Source: Nematostella vectensis
Lineage: Eukaryota > Cnidaria > Anthozoa > Actiniaria > Edwardsiidae
Assembly: GCF_932526225.1 (NCBI RefSeq)
Contig: NC_064038.1
Span: 5,996,741-6,060,740, forward strand
Length of the DNA: 64,000 nt
Direction of reading: 5' to 3'
The position numbers and the translations under genes were made by a program. The notes under the pieces were generated by a model. It saw only the letters and a list, made by a program, of their open reading frames with translations, made no database searches and had not been told where the DNA came from. Below, piece by piece: positions 1 to 13,900 of this stretch; within the stretch, counting starts at the first letter, position 1; each line of letters opens with the position of its first letter.

Positions 1-856
1 AAAAAAGAATTATGGAAAAAACAACTTATGAAAGTCCATACTATTTTTGTTGACCTGCAAACAGAGGCATTCTTTTATTACCCTGCAAAGAAAGGCCCTG
101 CTAACAGAGGCTTTTACCTTGTGTTTCTCTGACTTTAAAAGTCGCAGCTTTGGCTATCCGCTCTTTCAGCACAAAATCACCCTTTCAGCACAAATTCAAA
201 CAAATAACGCGAAAACCCAGAGACGTGAATCTTCAATTACTAGAAGAAGGAGAATTAAAAACTTTGCTAGCATTTTACTTGTTTTGTAAACTAACAACTT
301 GAATTGGACTGAACCGTAGAAGATCGATTGACGTCAGTGACGAAGGCGCATGCGCATGCGCATGCGCACGCACACGCACAACCCACATCGAAGACTTTTC
401 TGTAAAAACTAGCTTATATATACTTTACGGCTATACCACATAATGACCGTAGCGGTCACAGGTCGATGACAAGCTCTTTTATAGTACTAAGCTTTAACCG
501 GAAGTTGATCACCAGAAGTTTACAGGAATATTTAAATGTTGCTGTGTTGCGAAAGCACAGAAAGACCACAATAAGTTTACGGATGATCGGTCCAACGATC
601 CGACGATCGAGTGACACAGTCAAGTCCCTCCAATAACTCGTGAATGCTTGCAAAGCACAAAAAAGCAAAAAAAGCAGCCACACAGGTAAAGTTCTCACCT
701 CGGACAAGCGCCTGAAGCACGTCTAATGACGTATAATACTCTGGGCTTCTGTTGATGGCAATTTGCCCTTTAAAGCATCCCTGCACATGTAAAGCCTGGA
801 TTACATGCGCCCATGTAAAAGTTCTCTCACTGATGCCAATGTTCTCTGTACTTTAG
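1..856 (+). other. SCAPER intron (upstream part), no exon recognised
   Basis: No stretch with plausible splice borders and SCAPER-like coding was found. A short alternating purine-pyrimidine run (GCATGCGCATGCGCATGC near 349-366) is the only notable structure. It probably belongs to the intron preceding the exon at 857. Confidence 0.5.
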
Positions 857-1941
857 GAGAGACGTCGACAACTAGAAGCCGAGCGAATGGCCCGGCTTGA
901 TGAGATGCAGCAGAAGAAACTTGAACAGGTGAGCAGTTATTCCAGACATCAGATAGATATACAAATAAACGTCAATTCCCAACAAGATAACCTTGTCCTG
1001 TCCATGTTTTATTGTCTCTATAGGAAGCCAAGTATAAGAGAGAGAAGATGGAGCGGGAAAAGGCTCGCGAGGAGGCCGCCAAGGAGAGAGCCAGGTCAGC
1101 CCATATATTGACTAGACATAGAACGTATTGTATAATAATCTCTTACCGTACCATTGGTACCAGAGTCCAGAGCTTCCCTCCTTTACTGTCACGCCGGGTA
1201 GCGTGACCAGGGTAGTGTTACCCCACCTTTACTTTGGCACTTTGGAATGGAACTGATTCTGAATCCTGAACCAGCTTCCCTCGCACGCATCTCAAAGAAC
1301 AACACAATTAAAACGGGCTTACTGTGGAAAAATAACTCCACGTCTCTTGGACCGATAGATGTCTGCAGTGGGGGTTAGATCTGAACATGACGTTGGATTG
1401 AGTTTGACCTTGACTTTAACGTGACATTGATATAAATTTGACCTTCAGCTGGACGTAAATTTTTTTGTCGTTTCAGAGAACGTGAAATGCGTATCGCTGC
1501 TAAGAATGAAGCCCTACGCACGGCCGTGGAGCAGCTACAATTGAAGATCCAACAGAAGGTATGTGACCACTTGTCCTACCTCTCTTCATGAAAGCCTTCT
1601 GAATCAGGCCCGTAGGCTGTGTTAAATACAAGAAGTGCTTTTTTCATCCAAGGAAATGCTAGATCCAACTTGTGTGTGCTACCATTTATTCATGTTTTAT
1701 GTAGTAAAACATCATGTTTAAAAAATTCATTACCTTAAATTATTTTACACATTACCAATACAATGGAGCACAAAGCGATATAAGAGGCCATTTGTTTGAC
1801 TTTTACAGTAAAAGATTCACGATCCAATCCAGATCTAGAGTTTTAAGATATACTTTATAAATGGGTGTTATGTTTTCTTGACCTCAGCAAACGGACAGCA
1901 CACGAAGACACGAGCAGCAACTGGAACAAGTCAAGGAGAAG
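857..1941 (+). CDS. SCAPER: SCAPER coiled-coil exons (857-928, 1024-1094, 1477-1558, 1888-1941)
   Basis: Four short exons encode about 93 residues dominated by Glu, Lys, Arg and Gln with Leu/Ala spacing (for example LEAERMARLDEMQQKKLEQ, then KYKREKMEREKAREEAAKER). This matches the long charged helix that precedes the SCAPER zinc finger. The last exon contains STRRHEQQLEQVKEK, close to the family's conserved ARRHEE-type segment. Phases: 857-928 ends in phase 0, 1024-1094 leaves two bases completed by 1477, and 1888 starts in phase 0. Confidence 0.85.
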
Positions 1942-4900
1942 GTCATTAGGATAATGCCTGCTCATTTTGCTGTTATTGTGGTGTTATTTATAGCAAATGC
2001 ATTGAATAAAACACGCGCTATGATTGGTCAAGGACGATTTACTTGTCTGAATGTCGAAGCTATAACACAAACAAAAGCTTTTACTGATTCCTCCCTCATT
2101 TTAAGGAAAAAAGGAGATTTAATGCAAGTTTTTGTGTTTTAGACCAACCTTTTACAAAGCTACCATCAGCTTTTGGTTCACACGGTACAGGATTACTTAG
2201 AGATTTATACAATTTGTTGTGTTTTAGACCAACCTTTTACAAGTGCTACTATCAGTTTTTTTCTTACACGGTACAGAATTCCTTAGAGATTTAATGCAAG
2301 TTGTTGTGTTTTAGACCAACCTTTTACAAGTGCTACTCTCAGTTTTTTGCTTACACGGTACAGAATTCCTTAGAGATTTAATGCAAGTTGTTGTGTTTTA
2401 GACCAACCTTTTTCAAATGCTACCATCAGTTTTGTGCTTACACGGTACAGAATTCCTTAGAGATTTAATGCAAGTTGTTGTGTTTTAGACCAACCTTTTA
2501 CAAGTGCTACTCTCAGTTTTTTGCTTACACGGTACAGAATTCCTTAGAGATTTAATGCAAGTTGTTGTGTTTTAGACCAACCTTTCACAAGTGCTGCCAT
2601 CAGCTTTTGGTTCATACGGTACAGAACTCCTTAGAGTTTTAATGCAGGTTGCTCTGTTGTAGGCGGCCGCTGGCGTATCTCGTCACCCAACCCTGGAGGA
2701 GGTCCCTAATGTCACACCGTATGACACCAAGAAGATCTGCACTATTTGCAATGTCGAGGTAATCAGAGCTGCAATCCTTCTTGAGAGTCAGGCAGGATGT
2801 TTTCGCAGTAATTTTTAATCTGGCCTGGTTGTTTTGTAGGCTTCTTTTGCAACAAAATTACCGAATTTGTGTTACCTTCCTCAGCCATCTTACCGTAGAT
2901 TGTACCTATTTGTTTACCTGTTTTTTTTGTCATAGATTGTGTCTGAGGTCTACTTGCTCAGTCATCTAAGGGGCAAGAAACACCAGCAGTCATTATTGGA
3001 TAAAAACATCAAGCCAACACCAGAAGACAAGGTAAAAACATAAGCCAACACCAGAAGACAAGGTAAAAACATCAAGACAACACCAGAAGACAAGGTAAAA
3101 ACATCAAGACAACACCAGAAGACCCCCTTTAGACTACCTCATACAGCATCTGTTTACCAACTTATGAATTTGAAAATTTGTAATAAACTAATATAAAGCC
3201 AGAGCGCCTTTTTATTATCAATGTTTTTTTGGGTAAAATTCGGACCCAACTTACCCAGACTAAAACATAAGTTAAAACACAGCCTTTTGCCGATTACCAA
3301 TTTGCCGACCCTGCCTTGCACGTTATAGCCTTTCCCAATGACATTTTTCTCTAGGACACCGTGTCATTACAATACATCAAAGACATGTCCACGGAAAACA
3401 CAGAACAGAAGAAGAGGCAAAGTCTTGAACGTCAGAAAGCGCAGAAGAAACGTGCGAAAAAGCTACGGACAAGAATGGCTGCAAAGTAAGTTCTTAAATA
3501 TTTTCAATTTGCTCAGTGATGGTTATATTTTTTTTTTTTGTCAAAAGCGTTCCGTTGTAGAACGTTCTTCCTCCTGCGGCAGTCAACGCTAACATATTCA
3601 GCAGCGTCCAAGCTCGCGCTCGGAACTTAAGCACTGCGCTCCACTTATGCTAAGTGATTGCGATGATCATACTAGTTTGCTTTTATTTTTGACCTGTCTA
3701 GGTTAGGATGGATAGTAAGGTTTAGGTAGGGTTTCAATAAAGCTTATTAAATCTCTAAGAAAAAGATTTAAAAAAAAATTTTTGTGCTGCAGGGGACGAG
3801 AATACGAGGGTACTTTGTCCAGTAGTGGGCCACAAAAGCACGAGTCTGCCAAGAAGTCCAGGTAAGGTGGAGTCCAGGTAATGTGAAGTCAGGGTTATTG
3901 GAAGGCCAGGTAATGTGAAGTCCAGGTAATGTGCAGTCCAGGTAGTGTGAAGTCAGGGTTATTAGAAGGCCAGGTAATGTGAAGTCCAGGTAATGTGCAG
4001 TCTAGGTAAGGTAAAGTCCAAGTAATGTGAAGTCTAGGTAATGTGAAGTCCAGGTAATGTGTAGTCCAGGTAATGTAAAGTCCAGGTAATGTAAAGTCCA
4101 GGTAATATGAACTACAGGTAATGTTAAGGCCAGGTAATGTGGAGTCCAGGTAATGTGGAGTCCAGGTAATGTGAAGTTAATGTAATTTAAATTCCAGGTA
4201 AGATAAAGTCCACATAATGTGAAAGTCAGGTAATGTCAAGTCCAGTTAATAAGAAGTCCGGGATATGTGTAGTCTTCATAAGTTGAATCCAGGTGATGTG
4301 AAGTCCAGGTATTATCATGTCCATGTAATGTGAAGTCTAAGTACGGTGGAGTCCAGGTGATGTGAAGTCCGAGTAATTTGGGGTCCAGGTAATATATCAA
4401 CTCTGGCGAACATGAGGTATCCCCAAAATGTTCATCTGATAGTCATAGGCTACATGATGTTTATAGGGTAGAAACATTGCAGCCTCTTTTGATGGAAGTT
4501 ATTACAAACATTTTCATAATCACACACTTCACGTCTCTTTAGGTTGCAGAAAATTGTGAAAGATCTGAACAGGCATCTTCAGATGCAAGCTACCGGACCA
4601 TGGGCAACTACCCGAGTGGCCGCATTAGAGAGGTCATTGGGAGAGCTGGGTAGAATACTGGACAGTAAGGTAAGGCATTATTGTTTGCTTTAGAGAGGTC
4701 ATTAGAAGAGCTTTTAATAGAATACTAGTCAGTAAGGTATGGTATTAGTGTTTGCTTTAGAGAGGTCATTAGAAGAGCTTTTAATAGAATACTAGTCAGT
4801 AAGGTATGGTATTAGTGTTTGCTTTAGAGAGGTCATTAGGAGAGCTTATAATAGAATACTAGTCAGTAAGGTATGGTATTAGTGTTTGCTTTAGAGAGGT

Positions 4901-7900
4901 CATTAGGAGAGCTTATAATAGAATACTAGTCAGTAAGGAATGGTATTAGTGTTTGCTTTAGAGAGGTCATTAGAAGAGCTTTTAATAGAATACTAGTCAG
5001 TTAGGTAAGGCATTAGTGTCCGCTTTAAAGTGTTAATAAGGAGAGCTTACTAGAATGACAAGCAGTAAGATAAGACATTAGTTTTCGCTTTAGAGAGGTC
5101 ATCAGGAGAGCTTAGTTAAATAATAGAAAGAAAGGTAAGACATAAGTGTCAGATGATGAGATGATGTTAAAATAAAATCGAGCTGGTAAAGTAATATAGA
5201 TTTGGGCACTGCCCAATAGCGGAGCCAGCATATCACACTCCTGAGTATTTTAAGTGGCCTGAGTATTTTCTTGTCCAACAGGATTTCAAAAGGTATGATC
5301 GTTCTATTGCAGGAGAAAGCCGATCAGGTGTCCTTCTTCAGCCTCGATGGCCTTTCCGTACTCACCAAGATCCTTATGGTGATCGACGTCTCGGAATCTA
5401 AACTTGCTACCCCAATCATCCCCAGCAAGTAAGCTATACGGGTTAAGAAAGAGTTTAGCGTTCTCGCGACAAGCTGGAATTCAGTTCAAATTATGCGAAA
5501 TAACCCCAAGGTTTATTAAATAGCTTCATAACTTTCAGCTAAAAACAATATTGTGGTTTGAATGTCTCACTTCGAGTGGATTGAAATGAATTGATGATAG
5601 TATTTTTAGGTTTTGATACAGGATGTATGTTTACTAGAATACTGAAATTTCTATGTATCAAACTCTAATCGATCAAACAAGAACATTTTGAATTGTTTTC
5701 AAATTTGATTCAAACTCTCTGCCAGCCGCCATTTTGTCACCTTAGCAAAACACCAAGTAAAGAAGCATCTTTATACAGCCATTGTGTCTTAAATCATACA
5801 TCCAATCCTTTCTTCAAAGTGACGTATGAGATATTACTTCACAGTCTGAATATGAGACATGGTCTTGATTTCCACAGGACGCTTTGTCACGTGGTCAATA
5901 CCGTCACGATGGTGTGCAGGGATTGCCAGGAGTCTAGTCAGTACATGGTCATGTCCAACAAGCTACCGGTAGCCCTGGACTTGCTCATGTTCCAGCTTAG
6001 GGTATGTATGTTTTTCCGATGGTACCATTTACAGTATTATCTGAGATAAGGGTTTGTATGGTAGCATTTATAGTTTAACAGTACTGTCACAAATAAGGGT
6101 ATGTATGGTAACATTTATAGTTAAACAGTACTGTCACAAAAGCAGTGTTGCCTCAGCGGTAAGAGTTTCACATGACAAGATTTCAAGCTTACGTTTCTGA
6201 GGGAAAACATTACATTTTTGTAATCAACACCGTATTTAAAGGTACATTGCTTTAGAGTGGTAAAACACTATCTTAATTTTGCGCAAGAATGACGATATAT
6301 ATTGATGGTGACCATGATAGTAAGAATGATAATGATGCACTTTTCTAGCCCCTGTCGCTTCAAAATCTTAATAAACGTTTTTTGTTATAGTTTCATACTA
6401 TTTGCATCTCCGCCTTTGCTACCCTTTTGTGTAGAGATTTCTGTGTCGAATATTTCCTTTGCTCCACATCAACCTTCGCCAAAACGAGCGGGATTTCGCG
6501 TCCCCATTGTTTCCAAATAGAGGCTCAGTAGCCAATCGGAGAACGTTTTAAAAAATGGCTTAATATACATTGTTGATGTGGAGCAAAGGAAAGGAGCGAC
6601 ACAGAAAGCTCTGCGCAAGAGGGTATCTCTATGCTAGCTCAAGCCATTTTTTTTTAGAATCTAAGCACAAGCAAGCAGGCTACACACCAAGGAAAGAAAA
6701 CCCCTGACAAGATTGATCCCACCCCACCCCCCACCCCATCTGGTGGGGACCCCCTGGCAGCGGCCCTATTGCGGTTGGTCTCTACTGTTCTGATGGCGCT
6801 CTCTTCTGATCAGAGGGACGCAAAGGAGACGTCCGCTACAGCACAAAGGAATCTGGACCTCATCAGGTAAGATTTGGTGAAAAAAATAGTAAATAGGCAT
6901 TGATTTTTTGGAATCTTTACGTAAAACAGGATGAAATAATAACGTGCAGGCAATAAAGTGCGTGTGGCTATTGCAACATTCCAAATGCAAAAGGGGAGGA
7001 GTTAGACCGGATGAAACATAGACACACAAAGGGTGAATACAGTTAACACACACTACTACACATGGATCCTTCGATTGCAGCCTTATTTAAAGTAGGTGTA
7101 TGAATCAATTTTAGGCCTGGTACTTGATAGAAATATGATTGAACTCCTTATTGTGTTATCTTTCAGCTTCATCGCATGCTCAGAGTACTCTGTTTCGGCC
7201 TGGTATTTGATAGAAATATGATTACTATGATATAACTCCTATAATGAAATATAATTACTATGGTTCAACTCCATCGTGTTTTCAGCTTCATCGTATGCTC
7301 TGACCTGATTGAGGATATCAAGACCTACCTCAGCTCCATCCGGGAACCCTTCGACGATGATCATGTGACTATAGAGATGGTCCAAAGTTGTCTACAACTG
7401 GTCGCCTCCATTGGCCTCTACCTCGGTTCCAGGTACTTATCAGCTCAACAAATTCTATACGTATAGATACCAGTAATTTTTATGTATCATTGACGTGTTT
7501 ATTAGTCGTTTGTTCAGGCGTAGCCTGCAACAAGGTTTAATAAACGTACATTGATTGATTGATTTCGTTCTTTCCTTTTCCTATTCTCAGTCACGTATGT
7601 GTGAACCTTTCCGTTCTTTCCTTTCCCTGTATCTCTTCTCGCGTATGTTTCAACCGTTCCGTTCCGTTCTTTCGTTTCCTTCTCTTTTCTCACGTATGTG
7701 TGAACCGTTCCATTGTTTCATTTTCCTTCTCTTTTCTCACGTATGTGTGAACCATTCCGTTCTTTCCTTTTCCTTCTCTTTTCTCACTTATTTGTGAACC
7801 GTTATTTTCTTTTATTTTCCTTCTTTTTTCTCACGTATTTGTGAACCGTTCCGGTCTTTCCTTTTCCTTTCCTTTTCTAACATATGTGTGAACAGTTCCC

Positions 7901-10900
7901 GTTTTTTCCTTTTCCTTCTCTTTTTTCACGTATGTGTGAACCGTTCCGGTCTTTCCTTTTCCTTTCTTTTCTCACGTATTTGTGAACCGTTCCTTTCTTT
8001 CCTTTTCCTTCTCTTTTTTCACGTATGTGTGAACCGTTCCGGTCTTTCCTTTTCCTTTCTTTTCTCACGTATTTGTTAACCGTTCCTTTCTTTCCTTTTC
8101 CTTCTCTTTTTTCACGTATGTGTGAACCGTTCCGGTCTTTCCTTTTCCTTTCTTTTCTCACGTATTTGTTAACCGTTCTTTTCTTTTCTATCTTTTATCT
8201 CACCTTCCCTTCCCTTTCTCTTATCTCAAGTATGTGTTTACCGTTCCGTTCTTTCCTTCCCTATCTCTTATCTCAAGTATGTGTTAACCGTTCCGTTCTT
8301 TCCTTCCCTATCTCTTAACTGACGTATGTGTGAACCGTTCCATCTTTTCTTCTTAGTCTCTTATATCAAGTATATGTGTACCTTTCTTTCCTTTTTCTTT
8401 CCCTGTCTCACTTATGATGAACCGACTCTCCTTCCCTGACTCTCTTATGTTACGTATGTGGTAACCTTTCCGTTCTTTTCTTTTGCGTCTCTGTCTCGCA
8501 TAAGTATCATATCCTCCCAACCTATTTTCCGCATGGATTTAGAACTTCATTCATGCATACGTGCTATCTGATAACACAGTATCTATTTTGTTTACATATG
8601 CTGGTCGTACGTTAAATACTCTGTTACTCTCTTTCAGGAGTAGTGGGGTATTTGAGGCGAAGAAAGACGACGTCACGCAATTTGTACAGACATTTAAGGA
8701 AACAGAACTTGTAGGTGAGTCTCAGTTAACCTCCACTGGGACCTGTGGCTTGGAGTGATTGTTTGTCATACACGCCTTGAGAACCAGCCATAAATTAACC
8801 CATAAATTAACTAACCCATAAATTACATAACATGATTACCTTATTTTTTAGTATTCTTACGTTTTGTTTTTTACTTGTTAACCGTGAACCATTGGTGGGC
8901 CAACCCTGCCAGAGAGGCAAGGGTTGAAAAAAAAATCAAATCCCATCATTTCTCCCACCCGATTTGTTGAAAAATGCGCCGAACTTAAACGCGAAACCGC
9001 GCCATCAAAGGAGCGTGCCCAGGACAGCGACACCTGTTGCGACACCTGTTGTCGCCCAGCCGTCGAGCTGTCAAAACGTATCGGATTTTATTTTCGCAAT
9101 CGAATATTTGGTCCCATATAAACTAGCAAAGGTAGAAAAGAAACATAAAGTTGGGAAAGATGGGGAAGCAGATTGGGTTTTAAAGGACGCATTCAGAGTT
9201 TTATTATGAAATTTTGTGTCTATCGCTCTGCCTGACGGTTAGTCCGCCATGTTGGTTCTAATGTCAAACTTCTCGAGGTGCGAAAAGGGGGCGTCACCAT
9301 CCCTTCTATAGCGCGGTTTCGTGTTTAAATACTTTATTCTACATGTAACAGGTAACTGCGTAACCAGAGGAGTGTGCAAGGGAATAAGCTTATAAACCTC
9401 TTGACCGCAAAAAGTGGGATTGAAGGATCGTTAAATAGTCTTTCCTTCTGCCTGCACGCAATATGAAATCGATTGATGTCCCCTGGTGAAAAAGCTGGTT
9501 GAGGATAGGCATCCTCCTGTGTATGTGCCCCTCCCCCCCCCCCCCCTTGGCGGCCAAAAAAATAGGTCATTTCTTTTTTAGGAATCCTCAAATGTATGCT
9601 TTTTTCTGATACCTGCGCACCCCCCCCCCCCCCCCCTTGGCGGCCAAAAAGTGGGTCATTTCTTATTAAGGAAACCTCAAATACTATGTATGCTTTTTCC
9701 ATATGATACCTGCGCACCCCCCCCCCCCCCTCTTGGCGGCCAAAAAGTGGGTCATTTCTTATTAAGGAAACCTCAAATACTATGTATGCTTTTTCCATAT
9801 GATACCTGCGCACGCCCCCCCCCCCCCCTCCCTTGGCGGCCAAAAAGTGGGTCATTTCTTATTAAGGAAACCTCAAATACTATGTATGCTTTTTCCATAT
9901 CAATCAATCAATCAATCAATCAATATCAATCAATATATTTTATTTGGTACCCTTATACATGATTATATATCAGGTGTTTTTCCAAGTAGTTAAGATAAAA
10001 AGGAGGTTGTCATTATCCGTGGTGTGCATTTATTCTTTTAGGCATTCAAATCTTTTTCTTGTGCAGTCAAAAATATATTTTGCAGTTTCCCTGTTAATGA
10101 TCTCGTTTCTTTGATCCATGGTAATAATAAAAAGGAAAGCTCTTTCAGATGTCATTGCATTTAAGTTGATATTAGTTTTGTCTTTGATAACACTATAGTA
10201 TGCCTTTCTAATCGCGTTGTATGTAGGGCATTTTACAAGAAAGTGTTCTTCGTTTTCTATTCCATTTTTGCAAATCGTGCACCTCCTCTCATTTGGGGGC
10301 ACATATGGTTTGGCATGTCTACCTGTTTCGATGGCCAAATTATGATTGCTTAGTCTTAATTTTGTGACGGCAATTCTGTGTTGTACATTATTAATTTGGG
10401 TAAGATATTTTTCAAGTTCGTAGACCACCTTGAAGGTCCTGAAAGTTCGCAATTTATTCTTTTGGCGTGGGTCTCTTCTACTATCATTGTGAATCTCACT
10501 TAGCCACACCTGTCGCTCGATATCTTCAAAGCGCATCTTTATTAAATTTATAGACGTGTTTGGGGCATCAAGCCATATATAGCCCAAGCCTGCTCGATCT
10601 AAAATGTTTTTCAGTTTGTGCACCCAATTTACCTTGCTGTTATTTTCTAAAGAATCTAGGAAAGCCAACACAGCAAGTTTACTGTGGTCAGAATTTATCA
10701 TTTTTTGCCAATATTTTATTGCTCTACATTTGGCTTTTAAACGCATTGGAAATCTACCGACCTCGGATCTACATGCATTAGAACTGCAGTACCTGTTGAC
10801 GCCTAGCAGCCAACGTATAAACCTTGTGTGTACAGATTCTATGGGGTCTTTTTCTAGTTTGTCATTGCAGTCTGTTCCCCACACCTCGCTACTATATAAT

Positions 10901-13900
10901 AGAATTGGGGTTACAAGGGTATCAAAGAGCCTAAGTGTTAGAGTTATTTTGTCTCTAAAGTGGTTTCCCATTTCTTTTCGAAGCTTATACAAAGCTTTTA
11001 GTCCGACCTTCTTTATTTCTTGCTTTGCTAGGCTGAAGTTCCCAAAGGTGCTAAAATGCACCCCAAGGTATTTATATGACTTGACAATGTCAACTTTACT
11101 GTTTCTGTATTTAAAGAGATAGTTGTTCATTGTTTTCCCAGAGTTATTAAATATCATTATCTTAGTTTTTTCTAGATTAACAGTGAGTTTTGCTTCATCA
11201 CAAAATTCGCTTAGTTTGTCTAAATATTTTTGTAGCCCCGTGGCAGTCTTCGAGACGATTACCAAATCGTCGGCATAAAGTAAACAACTAATAGGTCGTG
11301 TATTGAGTTCGACATCGTTGCAATTTCTTACTGTATTTTGTTCCTCGGACAAGCTGCTGAGATAAAAATTAAATAGTGTCGGGGAAATCATACATCCCTG
11401 TTTCACTCCGTTGTAACACCTAAAGGCTGGCGTTAACAGATTTCTAATTTTGACTGAGGACTTATCATTTGTGTAAATTGATTTCAAAACTTCAAGAAAT
11501 CGCCCTGTTACGCCTGAACGCTCTAGCTTATCAAAAAGTTTGTGTCTTGGTACTCTGTCGAAAGCTTTACTGAAATCAACATAACACGTAAATAGGAAGT
11601 TTTGTTTCTTTTTTGGCTTTGCTTTAACGTATTTGTCAATCAAAGATTTTAGGATGAAAATACTATCCACTGTTCCATGCTCTTTTCTGAATCCTCCCTG
11701 CTCAGGTTTGATTATTTTTCTTTCGACAAGGTAATTGTACAATCTGTTGTTCATTATGGATGTGAAAACTTTTCCTAGTGACGAGAGTAAGGTAATACCT
11801 CTAAAATTTTCCGGTTTACTAGGATCTCCTTTTTTCAGGATCGGTACTATCAGACCATAACTCCAGCTAGATGGGTATTCCCCACTATTCAAAATTTTAT
11901 TAAACAAAATTTGTAATGGCTTTTTCAGAGTTTCTTCGCCGCACTTTAATACTTCGTTTAAAATATTATCAGCGCCGGGTGCTTTACCCGTTTTTAGACT
12001 TTTTATGGCGTTAGTTATTTCGAGTTCCGTGAATTCGTGATCCAATGGCCCTTGCCTATTGTTTATTCGCGTTTTTTCTACTTCTTCCATTGTATTTTGT
12101 GATTCTATTGTCGCGTTTAATTGTTCGAAGTGCTGATGAAAAACAGCAGCTTCTTCGGGTCTAATTTGATGTGATTGTTTATGTGTATTGCTGTTGAAAA
12201 TCCTATTTATTTGTTTCCAAGTGTTTTTAGAGTTTCTGAAATCGATACTGTTTACTATATTATTATAATGCGTATACTTTTTCCGCCTACAGAGTTTTTT
12301 AAAAGACTTCTTTTTTTCCTTCAAGACGGCTCCTAGCTCGCGTTGGTCAGGCTGCTTTGAAAGTAATTTGCCTAGTGAGCGTAAATTTTCTTTTTCATTT
12401 TTACATTCCTTGTCGAACCACATTTTGTTAACGCTGCTCTCTTTAATGTCATTGTTTTGGTAGCGCAGTCCTGCGTTTTCGCATGCGGATAAGAGCGTTT
12501 CTGTAAAAAGATCTACTGATGTGTCTACGCAATTATTATTTAAAGCCGCATTTAAATTTGTTTGCACTTCTTCGGACTCGAACAATAGCTTTAACTCGCT
12601 ACTGATCTCGTTATTCCAGCGCAATCTTTTGAGCTCACTTAGTTGTACGTTTTCTGAATTATCCTTTTGTTTAAATGTAAATTTCAGGTTTAGACTGCAT
12701 GAAAGCGAACAGTGATCAGTCAGGTGTGGCTCAAGCGGATTCACAATGAAATAATCAACAATGTCTAAACTTTCATTATTTACAATTATGTAATCAACAA
12801 CGCTGCTTCCGTTGTATCGAAAGCAGGTTTTCTTACCTTCAAGGTCACCTACTACTCTGCCGTTCAAAATTCGCATATTGAGTGCAGTGCACGTTTCTAT
12901 TAAATTTCTTCCTCGGCTGTCAATCACCTTAGAGTCTTGTGAATTTCTATTATTTGGAATATCAATTTGGTAATCTTTTGGTAGACCCATAAATTCGTCA
13001 TTTTGTTCATCATCCAGAGCAAATTCTTGCAAAATACCCGTTCTTGCATTAAAGTCCCCTTGGATAATGACATCCCCCTTTAGAGAGAGCCTTAATATTT
13101 CAAATTCAAGTTCTTCTAGAATGTCTTCTTCATAATTATTACATCGCCCGTTTGCTGGGCTTAGATACACAGTTCCTAAATAAATGTCTTTTTGTAAGTC
13201 GAAAATATTTTTACACAATTTAACCCATAGGACATTTTCATTATCTGTTGGTATATATTTAACTCCACTGGAAATATTTTCTCTGTACACGGCTATACCC
13301 CCCGATTTTTTGTATCTTGTTGAATCTCTATGTTTTACAAAATGTTTATAGTTGTTTATTTTGAGATCGGAATTTTGATTTGCATGCGTTTCCACTATCC
13401 CAAAAATGTCGTGTCTTTTAATAGTGCTTAAAGTATCATTAAATTTTAACTTATTTCCCACAACCCTACTGTTGAAACCGTTTAAGTTCCAACAACCAAA
13501 ACGAATCTTTTTCTGATTACATGTGAATTAAATTATTTAAACATATCCATATGATACCTGTGCATGCCCCCCCCCCCCTTGGTGGCCAAAAAGTGGGTCA
13601 TTTCTTGTAAAGGAAACCTCAAATACTATGTATGCTTTTTCCATATGATACCTGTGCACGCCCCCCCCCCCCCCTTGGCGGCCAAAAAGTGGGTCATTTC
13701 TTATTAAGGAAACCTCAAATACTATGTATGCTTTTTCCATATGATACCTGCGCACCCCCCCCCCTTGGCGGCTAAAAAGTGGGTCATTTCTTATTAAGGA
13801 AACCTCAAATACTATGTATGCTTTTTCCATATGATACCTGTGCACGCCCCCCCCCCCCCCTTGGTGGCCAAAAAGTGGGTCATTTCTTGTAAAGGAAACC

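Noticed and set aside
6139-6200. tRNA-like sequence TTGCCTCAGCGGTAAGAG
   Set aside because: Resembles an internal promoter A box, but no acceptor-stem pairing or B box was found, so no tRNA or SINE is claimed.
7555-8318. Frames rich in Phe/Ser (plus) and Lys/Arg/Glu (minus)
   Set aside because: Translation of the pyrimidine-rich minisatellite; no splice context.
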